From Nitrospira japonica (GTDB lineage: Bacteria; Nitrospirota; Thermodesulfovibrionia; UBA6902): a DNA stretch of 48,728 bases. The notes below the pieces were generated by a model, which made no database searches, had not been told where the DNA came from, and was given only the letters and a program-made list of their open reading frames with translations. Location: positions 1 to 48,728 of the forward strand of contig DYJL01000023.1 in the NCBI GenBank assembly GCA_020723105.1, given 5' to 3'. Positions 17,614-25,009 of this stretch are shown here, piece by piece. Within the stretch, counting starts at the first letter, position 1. Every line of letters starts with the position of its first letter. A program made the position numbers and the translations under genes.

Positions 17614-19374
17614 TTAATCTGTTAATTTTATTCCTAAATCTTTTAATAATCCTTTTGTTAATTGTCTTGCTTCTTCTTGTGTAATAAGTGTAGAATTTAA
17701 TAAACTAATAATAGTTTGTAATGATTCTAAAGCTTGTTTATGTTTTACCATTTTTGATTGAACTATTTCAGTTTGAAATCTCACATTAACATTAAATAAT
17801 AAATTTTGATAATCTATTCCTTTAAAAATCACCATATTTGGTTGTTTATAATCTAATGCTAATTGTTCTGTATATGTATGGTAATTAGTTAAAATATGAA
17901 GAATATGTAAAATGACTTTTTTTAATTCTTTTTCAATATCTCCTAATAAAGTTACTTGTCTTCTTTGTTCTTCTTCATCTAAAAGAGTTGCTTCTGTTGC
18001 AGTTTTTATTCTTGATCTATCTCGAAGTCCCGTTTTATTATCCATTTGTGCTCTAAATACTTGGGACATTTCAAATAATCCTACTGGTAATGGTGGCATA
18101 TCCATCCATTGTATATGTGTTCCAGGTAATTTTTCTATTATATCTCCAAAGTCAGTTGATTTAATACCTTCTTTTAATGTATTTTCATCAACAAAAACAG
18201 GACGATCTGCTGTTTTTTTAATTATTCTCATACCCATTGAAAGTAATTTATTTATAGCAATTTGCTCACTTATTAAATATTCTACATCTCCTAATCCCCA
18301 ATATTTAGTAGTATTAATATTTATAAATCTTATAAATGGAATATCATAATAAGGATTAGGTCTATCATCTAATAATATTTCATTTGCAATTACAATCATG
18401 CGTCCTCGTGGATATTTTAGAATAATTTGTTTTTCAGCAATTCCATCTTTAATTATTTGATTTATTGGAATTAATCTTCTACATATAGGACATCTAATAT
18501 TTTCAATTGATGTATTTTTCTTAGAAAATCTCTCATTACAACAATTAAAGGTATAATTATAAAAAGCAAGTTCTTCTTTTGTATCATCACGAAAGAAACC
18601 AAAAATTAAATTTGCTGAAGGCATTTTATTACGTTTTTGAGATTTTGTCTCACTACTTATTGGTGAAAGAAAGTGAATGCTATCATACATTATATCAACA
18701 AAGCTACTTTTATCTTTAAATTTTTGAGAAGGACTGGTAATAAATTCTTCTTTAACAAATTTACCTCTTTCTGGATACCATCGTCGAATTCTTGTTAAAG
18801 GTATTGGTTCACAATAAAATATAAATTCTGCCTCAGAATTTTCATTACAAGATGGATCTGGATAAATACATTCAGGATTTATAACGTCCATTCTAATATT
18901 TAATAAATTATTCTCTATATTATAATGTGGATATAAGAATCCAGTCCCCCAAATTTTAACTTTTGTTAATAATTCTTTAATTTTTTTAATCATTTCCAGA
19001 TGTTGTGTCCAATAAAATAAAAGTATTATCTCTAATTCTTTTATTTGTTTAATTTGTTGTTCAGTACTATTAACACCTGGTATTAATTCAATACTTAAAG
19101 GGACTTCTAATATTGTTGAAATTGCTGATTGAATAATAGGAGTAATATTATTTAAAATAACATCTGTTGTTTTTGGATTCTTTCCTAATTGTCTTCCTAA
19201 ATAAAATGATAAAAGTCTATCAAAAAAATTTTTATCTCCAAATTCCATATTAAAAAATTCTTCTTTTGCAGATTTTGCAATATAGAATTTCTCCATTACT
19301 GTATCAACAATTTGTCTTTCTTCTTTTTGTATTTGTTCTCTAATAATTTTAGGATCTATTTCTTTTATTGCCAT
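17614..19374 (-). CDS. Portal protein with Cys4 insertion
   Basis: 586 aa, expected size for phage portals. The core is recognisable: an early helical region, WGTGFLYPHYN (about 142), MDVINPECIYPDPSC (about 162-176), and later PYYDIPFIRFININTTKYWG, EQIAINKLLSMGMRIIKK and TGLRDRSRIKTATEATLLDE leading to the C-terminal crown helices. Between them, around residues 272-305, is CCNERF...CPICRRLIP: Cys 278, 279, 295 and 298, a likely zinc-ribbon insertion. It forms the ring through which DNA is packaged by the adjacent terminase. Confidence 0.85.
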   Translation of the reverse strand: MAIKEIDPKIIREQIQKEERQIVDTVMEKFYIAKSAKEEFFNMEFGDKNFFDRLLSFYLGRQLGKNPKTTDVILNNITPIIQSAISTILEVPLSIELIPGVNSTEQQIKQIKELEIILLFYWTQHLEMIKKIKELLTKVKIWGTGFLYPHYNIENNLLNIRMDVINPECIYPDPSCNENSEAEFIFYCEPIPLTRIRRWYPERGKFVKEEFITSPSQKFKDKSSFVDIMYDSIHFLSPISSETKSQKRNKMPSANLIFGFFRDDTKEELAFYNYTFNCCNERFSKKNTSIENIRCPICRRLIPINQIIKDGIAEKQIILKYPRGRMIVIANEILLDDRPNPYYDIPFIRFININTTKYWGLGDVEYLISEQIAINKLLSMGMRIIKKTADRPVFVDENTLKEGIKSTDFGDIIEKLPGTHIQWMDMPPLPVGLFEMSQVFRAQMDNKTGLRDRSRIKTATEATLLDEEEQRRQVTLLGDIEKELKKVILHILHILTNYHTYTEQLALDYKQPNMVIFKGIDYQNLLFNVNVRFQTEIVQSKMVKHKQALESLQTIISLLNSTLITQEEARQLTKGLLKDLGIKLTD

Positions 19375-19386
19375 AATTTTTAATTT

Positions 19387-21162
19387 TTAAAAATTTCCAT
19401 ATGGAGTTTTTATTATTTGATTAAGTGGTTCTCCTTTATCTCTATTTTTAAATGGCACATATATAACTTGTTCTTCTAAATTATAAGTATAATCATTATT
19501 TATTTTTGTTTCTTTTTTTAATGGTGTTTCCCATCTACGTTGATTACTTCGATATGCTCTTAAACATAATCCAAGAGCCATTACTCTATCATCATAGCAA
19601 TTATTTGCAGCTTCCATTTTACCATTTGCATATTTTAAATAACTCATCAATTCAGAAATTAATACTTTACTTCGTATTTTCCCTAAATCAAAATTAATGT
19701 AATCTTTAATATCTTGAATAAGTAAACCTTTTGTATATGCTCCTGTTTCAAATCCTAATTTACTTGTTATTACTTTTCCAAATTCATCGATTTTTTCCCA
19801 GCGATAAAGATTAAAATAATTATCTTTTATCCGCTCTAAAGTTGCTCCCCCCCCAGTTCCTGTTATTTCAATTATTATAAAAGCATTATTAAAATATTTC
19901 GCTCCTTCTATAATATCTTGTGCATATATAGATGCATCTGTATGACTGTGATATTCTGCTACTTGGTCTAATGTATCTGCCCTTAATACAATTGTTACAT
20001 TAGGATCTCCATTTTGTATTCCTGTTCCACTATCAACACCAAAGATATATGTACTTTTTTCTTGTGGAGCTTCCCAAATTTCCCAATAACCATCAAATGT
20101 TGGAATAAATCTATTATTCTTTATATCCCCTTTTTGTCCTTTACAACAATAACTTCTACATGATAATTCTTGTAATTTCCGAACATTAAAAACATTCATC
20201 TCTGTAGAAATAAATGCCTCATTATCATCTGAGGGATATTCTTGCATAAATTTTAAAGGATCTCCTTGACAATCATTATCAATTGTTTGTCGTCTCCAAT
20301 ATAATTGTTCATCTGATAAATTATATCTCTTTTTTAATTCTTGTTCTGGTTGATAATCTACTTCACTATCTATAGGAATATCAAACCACTTTTTATCTAA
20401 AGGTTTTTGATAATATCTACAAATATACCAGGGCAAAAAAACTGCTTCAAAATCTGTTTTCTTAGATTTTGCTAATAAATATTGTTGATGAAAATAATTC
20501 CCATATCCTTGTGCTGTAGATTCAAGAATTATTACACTCCCATGTTCTTTAGGAATACCAGGCATAACAGATAACATAATTTCTTCAGGATAAAACCACC
20601 TGGCTACTTCTGATGCAAGAAAATGTGTTGGTGTTGTTCCTGCTCCTGCATCTTTATTCCCTGAAACATCTACTCTTATTTGACTATGTAATCCAGTTCC
20701 ATTTTTATTATCAAAAATTACTTTCCGCTTCGCCCATTGCCCTGTTAAAATTGTCGGTTGTAATTCTTTTGGCAAATCTGAATAAAAAAGATTAATCTTC
20801 GCAAAAATCTCTAAACTAATATTTTCTAAATTACCAATTAATAAACTCTTTACATTCGGATTTAATATCGTCTCTGCAAAAAGAATTGCCGCCCACAATG
20901 TCGATGAACATTGTTGGCGAGATTTTAAAACAATTAATCTCACAGGTTTCCGTTGTTGTCGTTGTTTAATAAAATGTTCATATAGTATCTCTTGATCTTT
21001 ACTAAAATAAAATGGATATATTTTCCCTCTTATTGGTTTAATATTACGATGTAATAATCCTTGAATCCGTTCTGGAGTCGTTTCAATATGAAAAAATTGC
21101 TCTATAAATTGTCGAGGGTTTTCTCTATATCTCCAAAATCTATTTAATATCTCCTTATTCAT
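19387..21162 (-). CDS. terL: Large terminase subunit (packaging ATPase-nuclease)
   Basis: 591 aa from ATG 21162; an in-frame GTG at 21174 is possible. The ATPase has RLIVLKSRQQCSSTLWA (Walker A, about residue 80), THFLASEVARWF (Walker B-type acidic strand) and SVIILESTAQGYGN (coupling motif). EYPSDDNEAFISTEMNVF is the usual phrase at the domain junction. The C-terminal RNase H-like nuclease shows IFGVDSGTG, FIIIEITGTGG and NCYDDRVMALGL, giving the acidic residues. Odd: the Walker A has Cys where relatives usually have Gly. The start overlaps the small terminase gene by 8 nt. Confidence 0.92.
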   Translation of the reverse strand: MNKEILNRFWRYRENPRQFIEQFFHIETTPERIQGLLHRNIKPIRGKIYPFYFSKDQEILYEHFIKQRQQRKPVRLIVLKSRQQCSSTLWAAILFAETILNPNVKSLLIGNLENISLEIFAKINLFYSDLPKELQPTILTGQWAKRKVIFDNKNGTGLHSQIRVDVSGNKDAGAGTTPTHFLASEVARWFYPEEIMLSVMPGIPKEHGSVIILESTAQGYGNYFHQQYLLAKSKKTDFEAVFLPWYICRYYQKPLDKKWFDIPIDSEVDYQPEQELKKRYNLSDEQLYWRRQTIDNDCQGDPLKFMQEYPSDDNEAFISTEMNVFNVRKLQELSCRSYCCKGQKGDIKNNRFIPTFDGYWEIWEAPQEKSTYIFGVDSGTGIQNGDPNVTIVLRADTLDQVAEYHSHTDASIYAQDIIEGAKYFNNAFIIIEITGTGGGATLERIKDNYFNLYRWEKIDEFGKVITSKLGFETGAYTKGLLIQDIKDYINFDLGKIRSKVLISELMSYLKYANGKMEAANNCYDDRVMALGLCLRAYRSNQRRWETPLKKETKINNDYTYNLEEQVIYVPFKNRDKGEPLNQIIKTPYGNF

Positions 21163-21625
21163 TATCTTTATCACATTTCGTCTCTTCTAATAATGATAGT
21201 TGCATTATATAGTCTTCAAATTGTGTTTGACTACCTTTATTAGAAATATTTATCTGTTGTGCTAATTGCATCTTTGTATCATTTAAATCTCCACGTACTT
21301 TTAATAATAATGTTATATAACTTAATATTTGTCCTGATGCATAAATACTTAATCCTGGATTATAAAATTTATGATATTGTGTAGTATCTGTTTCATTTAT
21401 TTTGTGTTGAATTTGTAATAAAACCTTTATTTGATCTTTTATTATTTGTGCTATCCTATCTGTTGTAAGTCCTATCTCCTGTTGTTCAAATGATTCTATT
21501 AGCGCTGTACGAATTTGTTGCTTCGCTTGATTATCACCTTCTAATAATTTTAATGCTCTATTAGGCTTTCTCTTTTCTATATATTGCTCAATCTTCTCTA
21601 ATCTATTCTTTTGTACATTTGTCAT
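21155..21625 (-). CDS. Probable small terminase subunit
   Basis: 156 aa, GGAGTAAATTTA before ATG. It is all-helical and charged (RLEKIEQYIEKRKPNRALKL, then ALIESFEQQEIGLTTDRIAQ) with a C-terminal segment containing YITLLLKVRGDLNDTKMQ. A helix-turn-helix-like region near residues 40-75 fits DNA recognition, but the family is too divergent for a firm motif. It is first in the late operon and overlaps terL, the usual terS position. Assignment is mostly by context. Confidence 0.65.
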   Translation of the reverse strand: MTNVQKNRLEKIEQYIEKRKPNRALKLLEGDNQAKQQIRTALIESFEQQEIGLTTDRIAQIIKDQIKVLLQIQHKINETDTTQYHKFYNPGLSIYASGQILSYITLLLKVRGDLNDTKMQLAQQINISNKGSQTQFEDYIMQLSLLEETKCDKDNE

Positions 21626-21648
21626 TAAATTTACTCCAAAATAAAAAA

Positions 21649-21694
21649 AGACAAAAATATTAATATCTTCCCCTATTTATTAATAGTTTTGTCT
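21649..21694 (-). terminator. Leader hairpin with T-run (possible late-operon attenuator)
   Basis: On the minus strand, AGACAAAA-C-TATTAATA pairs with TATTAATA-T-TTTTGTCT (17 positions, one mismatch) around a 12-base loop. It is followed directly by TTTTTTATTTT, then the terS ribosome site. This is intrinsic-terminator architecture, though the stem is mostly A-T. It lies between the late promoter and the first late gene. Confidence 0.5.
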
Positions 21695-21807
21695 CCCTTA
21701 TTTAAAAATATATATCTTTGTATAATATCAGAATAAATCATTTCTCTTAAAGAATTCCCTTTAAAAAAATTTAATCTTTTATTAAACACTTCTATAATAG
21801 TATATCT

Positions 21808-21836
21808 ATTATAACATATTTTTAAATGTTTGTCAA
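21808..21836 (-). promoter_or_regulatory. Late promoter, sigma-A/70 type
   Basis: The minus strand has TTGACA (21836-21831), a 17-base spacer and TATAAT (21813-21808), a perfect consensus. Transcription should begin near 21801, leaving a leader of about 175 bases before terS. This is the only strong promoter seen for the minus arm, which then runs about 25 kb through the circle junction. Confidence 0.8.
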
Positions 21837-21900
21837 GTACTTTTTTATCTTTTTTTATCTTTTCTTATCTTTTTTTATCTTTTTTCTTATCTTCTTATCC
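21837..21900 (-). promoter_or_regulatory. A-tract GATAAG array upstream of the late promoter
   Basis: On the minus strand this reads as repeated AGATAAGAAA or AGATAAAAAA units at roughly 10-11 base spacing, ending directly at TACTTGACA. Phased A-tracts of this sort form UP elements or bent DNA, or may bind a regulator. A matching array lies upstream of the early region. Confidence 0.55.
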
Positions 21901-22123
21901 CACCTCTTATCGCTAAATTATAGAAAAACCTTTACTTATAGCATTTTCATCATGAAAACCTATCTTACTTCTTATAATAATAATTTTTATAAAATAAATC
22001 TTTATCTTATATTTTTATCAATTAAAATTAAAAATCCTTTCAATAAAGATAGAGCATAACCATAGTTTCATAGCATAATTGTTCTTTACCTATTATTTTT
22101 CTTCTTTTCTCTTGTCCTTTCTT

Positions 22124-22143
22124 CCCCCCTCCCTCTCCCCCCC
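22124..22143 (-). other. Putative G-quadruplex motif
   Basis: The minus strand reads G7-A-G-A-GGG-A-G6, enough G-runs of three with very short loops for an intramolecular quadruplex. It is the only such motif in the divergent region and lies about 500 bases from terS. Confidence 0.45.
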
Positions 22144-22989
22144 TACTTTATCCATAGAAGAATCTACATCCGTCTATTGTTCCCCCTTTTTATCTATCTG
22201 GTTGGTGGGGTCTAAAATTGGGATAAAATTATCATATAAGATATTGTAATTATTATATTTACATATTATAGTTATAGATAATAATAATAATTATGATTAT
22301 AATGATATTGATGATAATAATAATTTAGATATTTATATAATAATTGATGTAGATATTATAAAGTAGATACTATAAATATGATAGATATTATAATTATTAA
22401 TAATTGTTTATTAGTTTTACTATTATTAATTTAATATAATTATAATAAATTTAAGTAATTATATTAATTTTTATAATTATTTTTATTTTATATTTAGGCA
22501 ATAGGAGAGTTATAACCGCGCGATAAAGAATTATGCAAAGTAGTAGACAGACAATTAGAAGGGCAAGATAGGGGTAAAATAAGGAAAAAATATAATTAAT
22601 ATAGATTTATATATAAAAATATTATAAAATTAAAATAAAGGCACAATTTGGGGCTTAAAAAGCATAGTATTAAAAATTAAACTTAAAATAGCAAATAATA
22701 CAAAAAATTAAACTATTTATATTAAATAATATAAAATAATATTAAATAATACATAATATTATAAAATAATACAAAATAATACAGAATAATACTAATAGAA
22801 TATATATATAGAACATAGAATAACAAAGAATGTATAAAGAATATAAAATAAAGAGAAAAATAAATTAAAAATATAATTATAACAAAAAATAAATAAAGAT
22901 ATAATTATTATAATATAAAAAATTATATTTATTGTAAAGATATCATAGAGATATAATAATAACAAAGAGAGTCAAAAGAGACAAGACTA

Positions 22990-23138
22990 AATAAAGAAAA
23001 GAAAAATCTTGAAAAGAAAAGAAAAGAAAAGAAAAAAGAAGAAAAGAAAAGAAAAAGTTTAAAAGAAAGAAAAAAAGATAAGAAAAGATAAAAGAAGATA
23101 AGAAAAGATAAGAAAAGATAAGAAAAGATAAAAATTAC
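22990..23138 (+). repeat. Purine tandem repeats (AAGAAAAGAAAAG and AGATAAGAAA)
   Basis: Two classes: short AGAAAA units (about 22990-23065), then AGATAAGAAA units of about 10 bases (about 23075-23132), ending at ATTACTTGACA. It mirrors the array before the late promoter. The TTGACA at 23139 lacks a good -10 box at normal spacing. Confidence 0.6.
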
Positions 23139-23242
23139 TTGACAGAGGAAGAAAAAAAGGAAAGATTACTATACTACACAATACAATATAAAATAATATA
23201 CTAAAGTATGAGAAAAATTAATAAAAAAACTATAAAAAAGAC

Positions 23243-23271
23243 TTGACAAATTTAGAATAATATGGTATAAT
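23243..23271 (+). promoter_or_regulatory. Early promoter, sigma-A/70 type
   Basis: TTGACA (23243-23248), 17-base spacer, TATAAT (23266-23271): perfect consensus. The start should be near 23278, about 36 bases before the first early gene, which has AAAGGAGGTG. It probably drives the repeat-protein array. Confidence 0.8.
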
Positions 23272-23313
23272 ATGATTAAAGAAAGGATAAGATAATAAAG
23301 GAGGTGAAAAAAA

Positions 23314-23484
23314 ATGAAGAAAGAAAGAGAATCAAAGTTAACAAAGCGCGAAAGAGAATTAATAGATAAAGAAAGGGAGTTAGAAGATCAAAAGATTGTT
23401 AAAATAACTAAAGATGTAATTAACCAATTCATTAAACTTTCTGGCGATGTTTCCCTTTTTGAAGGTCTTCTCATTAAGAAGTAG
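23314..23484 (+). CDS. Leader gene of the repeat array, one vestigial heptad
   Basis: 56 aa, site AAAGGAGGTGAAAA. Residues 1-38 are a charged helix (KRERELIDKERELEDQK). Residues 41-51 read KLSGDVSLFEG, a single seven-residue repeat unit of the array family, after which it ends LLIKK. The N-terminal helix resembles the extra N-terminal segment of the 395-aa member. It is either a reduced family member or a leader peptide; function unknown. Confidence 0.65.
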   Translation: MKKERESKLTKRERELIDKERELEDQKIVKITKDVINQFIKLSGDVSLFEGLLIKK

Positions 23485-23526
23485 AAGAAAGAATCAAAAA
23501 ATATAACAAAAAAGGAGGTAAGAAAA

Positions 23527-24033
23527 ATGAAGGATTTAATGCTTGAGATAATAAGAAGGTATGATGCAGAAGAATTAAGATTAGAAGGGAAAAAATTAAT
23601 AAATGCTGAGAATCTTACTGGAGATATAAGATTAATTTGGGGGGACGCTAAAGGAATTAGAGGAAAGGCAAGTAAGATTAAAGGGAATGTCTCCAGAATT
23701 TATGGTGATGTTACCCTTCTTAAGGGGGATGTCACTAATATTGAAGGATATGTTAGCAATATTACTGGTAACGTCTCTAAGATTAAAGGTAATGTATCTC
23801 ACCTTAGAGGTGATGTCTCTAATATTGAAGGAACTGTTACTTTTCTTAGAGGTAATGTTACTGAACTTTCTGGATATGTTGGGAATATTTATGATGATGC
23901 CTCTAAAATTTATGGTGATGCCTCTAAAATTGAAGGTAATGTTTCTAATTTTGAAGGATGTGTTACTTTTCTTAAAGGGGATATTACTAAGTTTCAACAG
24001 AACGACTTTAATTTTAAGAAGAGACGTTTCTAA
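23527..24033 (+). CDS. Heptad-repeat protein 1 (frameshifted 3' end)
   Basis: 168 aa. It has a distinctive N-terminal extension (MKDLMLEIIRRYDAEELRL) before the head at KLINAENLTGD. Heptads run regularly to GDITKF, then degenerate into QQNDFNFKKRRF and stop. In the next frame the DNA continues with RDVSNIEGYVIFLEEKV and ends at 24124 with INLKEDKKNE. A single-base change near 24016 has therefore cut the protein by about 30 residues, or a +1 shift is used. Confidence 0.75.
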   Translation: MKDLMLEIIRRYDAEELRLEGKKLINAENLTGDIRLIWGDAKGIRGKASKIKGNVSRIYGDVTLLKGDVTNIEGYVSNITGNVSKIKGNVSHLRGDVSNIEGTVTFLRGNVTELSGYVGNIYDDASKIYGDASKIEGNVSNFEGCVTFLKGDITKFQQNDFNFKKRRF

Positions 24034-24124
24034 TATTGAAGGATATGTTATTTTTCTTGAAGAAAAAGTTTCTAATTTTAACGGGGATGTCATTAATCTT
24101 AAAGAAGATAAGAAAAATGAATGA
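24019..24124 (+). pseudogene. Out-of-frame 3' remnant of heptad-repeat protein 1
   Basis: Read in frame 2 this encodes about three further heptads (DVSNIEG, YVIFLEE, KVSNFNG, DVINLKE) and ends at TGA 24124. It has no start codon or ribosome site of its own. It is the former 3' end of the gene at 23527. Confidence 0.7.
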
Positions 24125-24173
24125 AAAAAGAGAAGTAAAAAAAATATAATAAATAAGAAGGAGGTGATAAAAA

Positions 24174-24416
24174 ATGAATGAAGAATGGAAAAAACAATAT
24201 CAATTAAGAGAATTAGAAAAAATAGAGGCAAACAAACTATTTGAAATGGAAAAAAGGCTTTACTTGGAAGGATTAAAAATAATAGCGGAAAAGATACCTT
24301 CAATTGAGAAGAGAGAAGAGTTTTACCAAGAAGGATTAAAAACACTAATGGAAATAGAAGAAAAAATCAAAGAAGATAACAAAAAAAGATACCTTCAATC
24401 TCCTTTTTTCTTGTAA
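24174..24416 (+). CDS. Charged helical protein, not of the heptad family
   Basis: 80 aa, site AAGGAGGTGATAAAA. Almost all helix, rich in Glu and Lys (QLRELEKIEANKLFEMEKRL, then EKREEFYQEGLKTLMEIEE). It ends RYLQSPFFL, which looks like read-through past an original stop, because a second copy of its 3' end follows at once. Possibly an accessory coiled-coil partner of the repeat proteins; unknown. Confidence 0.65.
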   Translation: MNEEWKKQYQLRELEKIEANKLFEMEKRLYLEGLKIIAEKIPSIEKREEFYQEGLKTLMEIEEKIKEDNKKRYLQSPFFL

Positions 24417-24497
24417 GAAGAAAAGATGGTTTTACTAAGGAGGATTAAAAGCATTAATGGAAATAGAAGAAAGAATCAAAGAAGATAACAAATAAAG
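24417..24497 (+). pseudogene. Duplicated 3' fragment of the preceding gene
   Basis: 24428-24494 repeats 24321-24387 at DNA level with few changes and encodes EGLKALMEIEERIKEDNK before TAA. It lacks a start. It shows that the 80-aa gene originally ended in EDNK-stop and that its last codons are a rearrangement scar. Confidence 0.7.
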
Positions 24498-24509
24498 GAG
24501 GTAAAAAAA

Positions 24510-24782
24510 ATGAATAACAAAAGGAAATTAATAAATAGTAAAAATTTTATTGGAGATACAACAAGAATTTGGGATGATGCTAAAGGAACCAATGGAGATG
24601 TAAGTAACATTAGAGGAGAAGTTGCTTTTCTTGAAGGTGATATCGATACTACTAACTTTGAAAGGAATGTTACTAAAGAGGAGCTAAAAAGAATATGTGA
24701 AAAGAATATTGATGAAACGGATAAATCCTTTGATTTTCAAAAGGATTCTTTTTGGAAATACAAGACTGAGAAAGAAAATTAA
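24510..24782 (+). CDS. Heptad-repeat protein 2, short degenerate member
   Basis: 90 aa with AAAGGAGGTAAAA. The head is altered (KLINSKNFIGDTTRIWDDAK, with Asp replacing Gly after Trp). Only about three heptads follow before the sequence diverges into a non-repetitive charged C-terminus (EELKRICEKNIDETDKSFDF, ending KYKTEKEN). Similar KYKT residues occur in a fragment near 30160. Possibly a decaying or specialised member. Confidence 0.65.
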   Translation: MNNKRKLINSKNFIGDTTRIWDDAKGTNGDVSNIRGEVAFLEGDIDTTNFERNVTKEELKRICEKNIDETDKSFDFQKDSFWKYKTEKEN

Positions 24783-24833
24783 TAAATAAAAGGAGATATT
24801 ATTAATCTTAGAAGAAGAAAGAGGTGAAAAAAA

Positions 24834-24953
24834 ATGATAAAGATATTAAAAGAGACATTAAGAATAACATCATTAATAATAGGATTCTTTATAATAGAAA
24901 CTGGAATAGGAATAAGTTTTCTTTTAATAATTAAATCAATGCTTTCTATTTAA
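24834..24953 (+). CDS. 39-aa membrane peptide
   Basis: Site AGAGGTGAAAAA. MIKILKETLRITSLIIGFFI then IETGIGISFLLIIKSMLSI: one long hydrophobic helix with a basic start. Too short for the listed tools but with good translation signals. It may be a small toxin-like or anchor peptide; a second membrane peptide lies at the other end of the array. Confidence 0.55.
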   Translation: MIKILKETLRITSLIIGFFIIETGIGISFLLIIKSMLSI

Positions 24954-25009
24954 TTCCTTTATAAAGAAACCATAAGAACAAAATAAATAATAAAGGAGGT
25001 GAAGAAAAA

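Larger units (their letters stand above)
21901..23242. other. Long AT-rich non-coding region between divergent arms
   Basis: No supported gene. 22081-22210 is pyrimidine-rich, with C-tracts and a short GC-richer stretch (CTGGTTGGTGGGGTC near 22200). 22240-22960 is almost entirely A and T with short tandem elements of the AATAATACAAA type near 22720-22790. 22990-23135 is a purine-only A/G stretch. Short open frames here lack ribosome sites and have low-complexity translations. The region could hold a packaging site, a second melting region or regulator sites. Confidence 0.6.

Noticed and set aside
23139-23175. A second early promoter from TTGACA at 23139
   Set aside because: The nearest TATACT lies about 25 bases away, too far; no good -10 at 16-18 bases.
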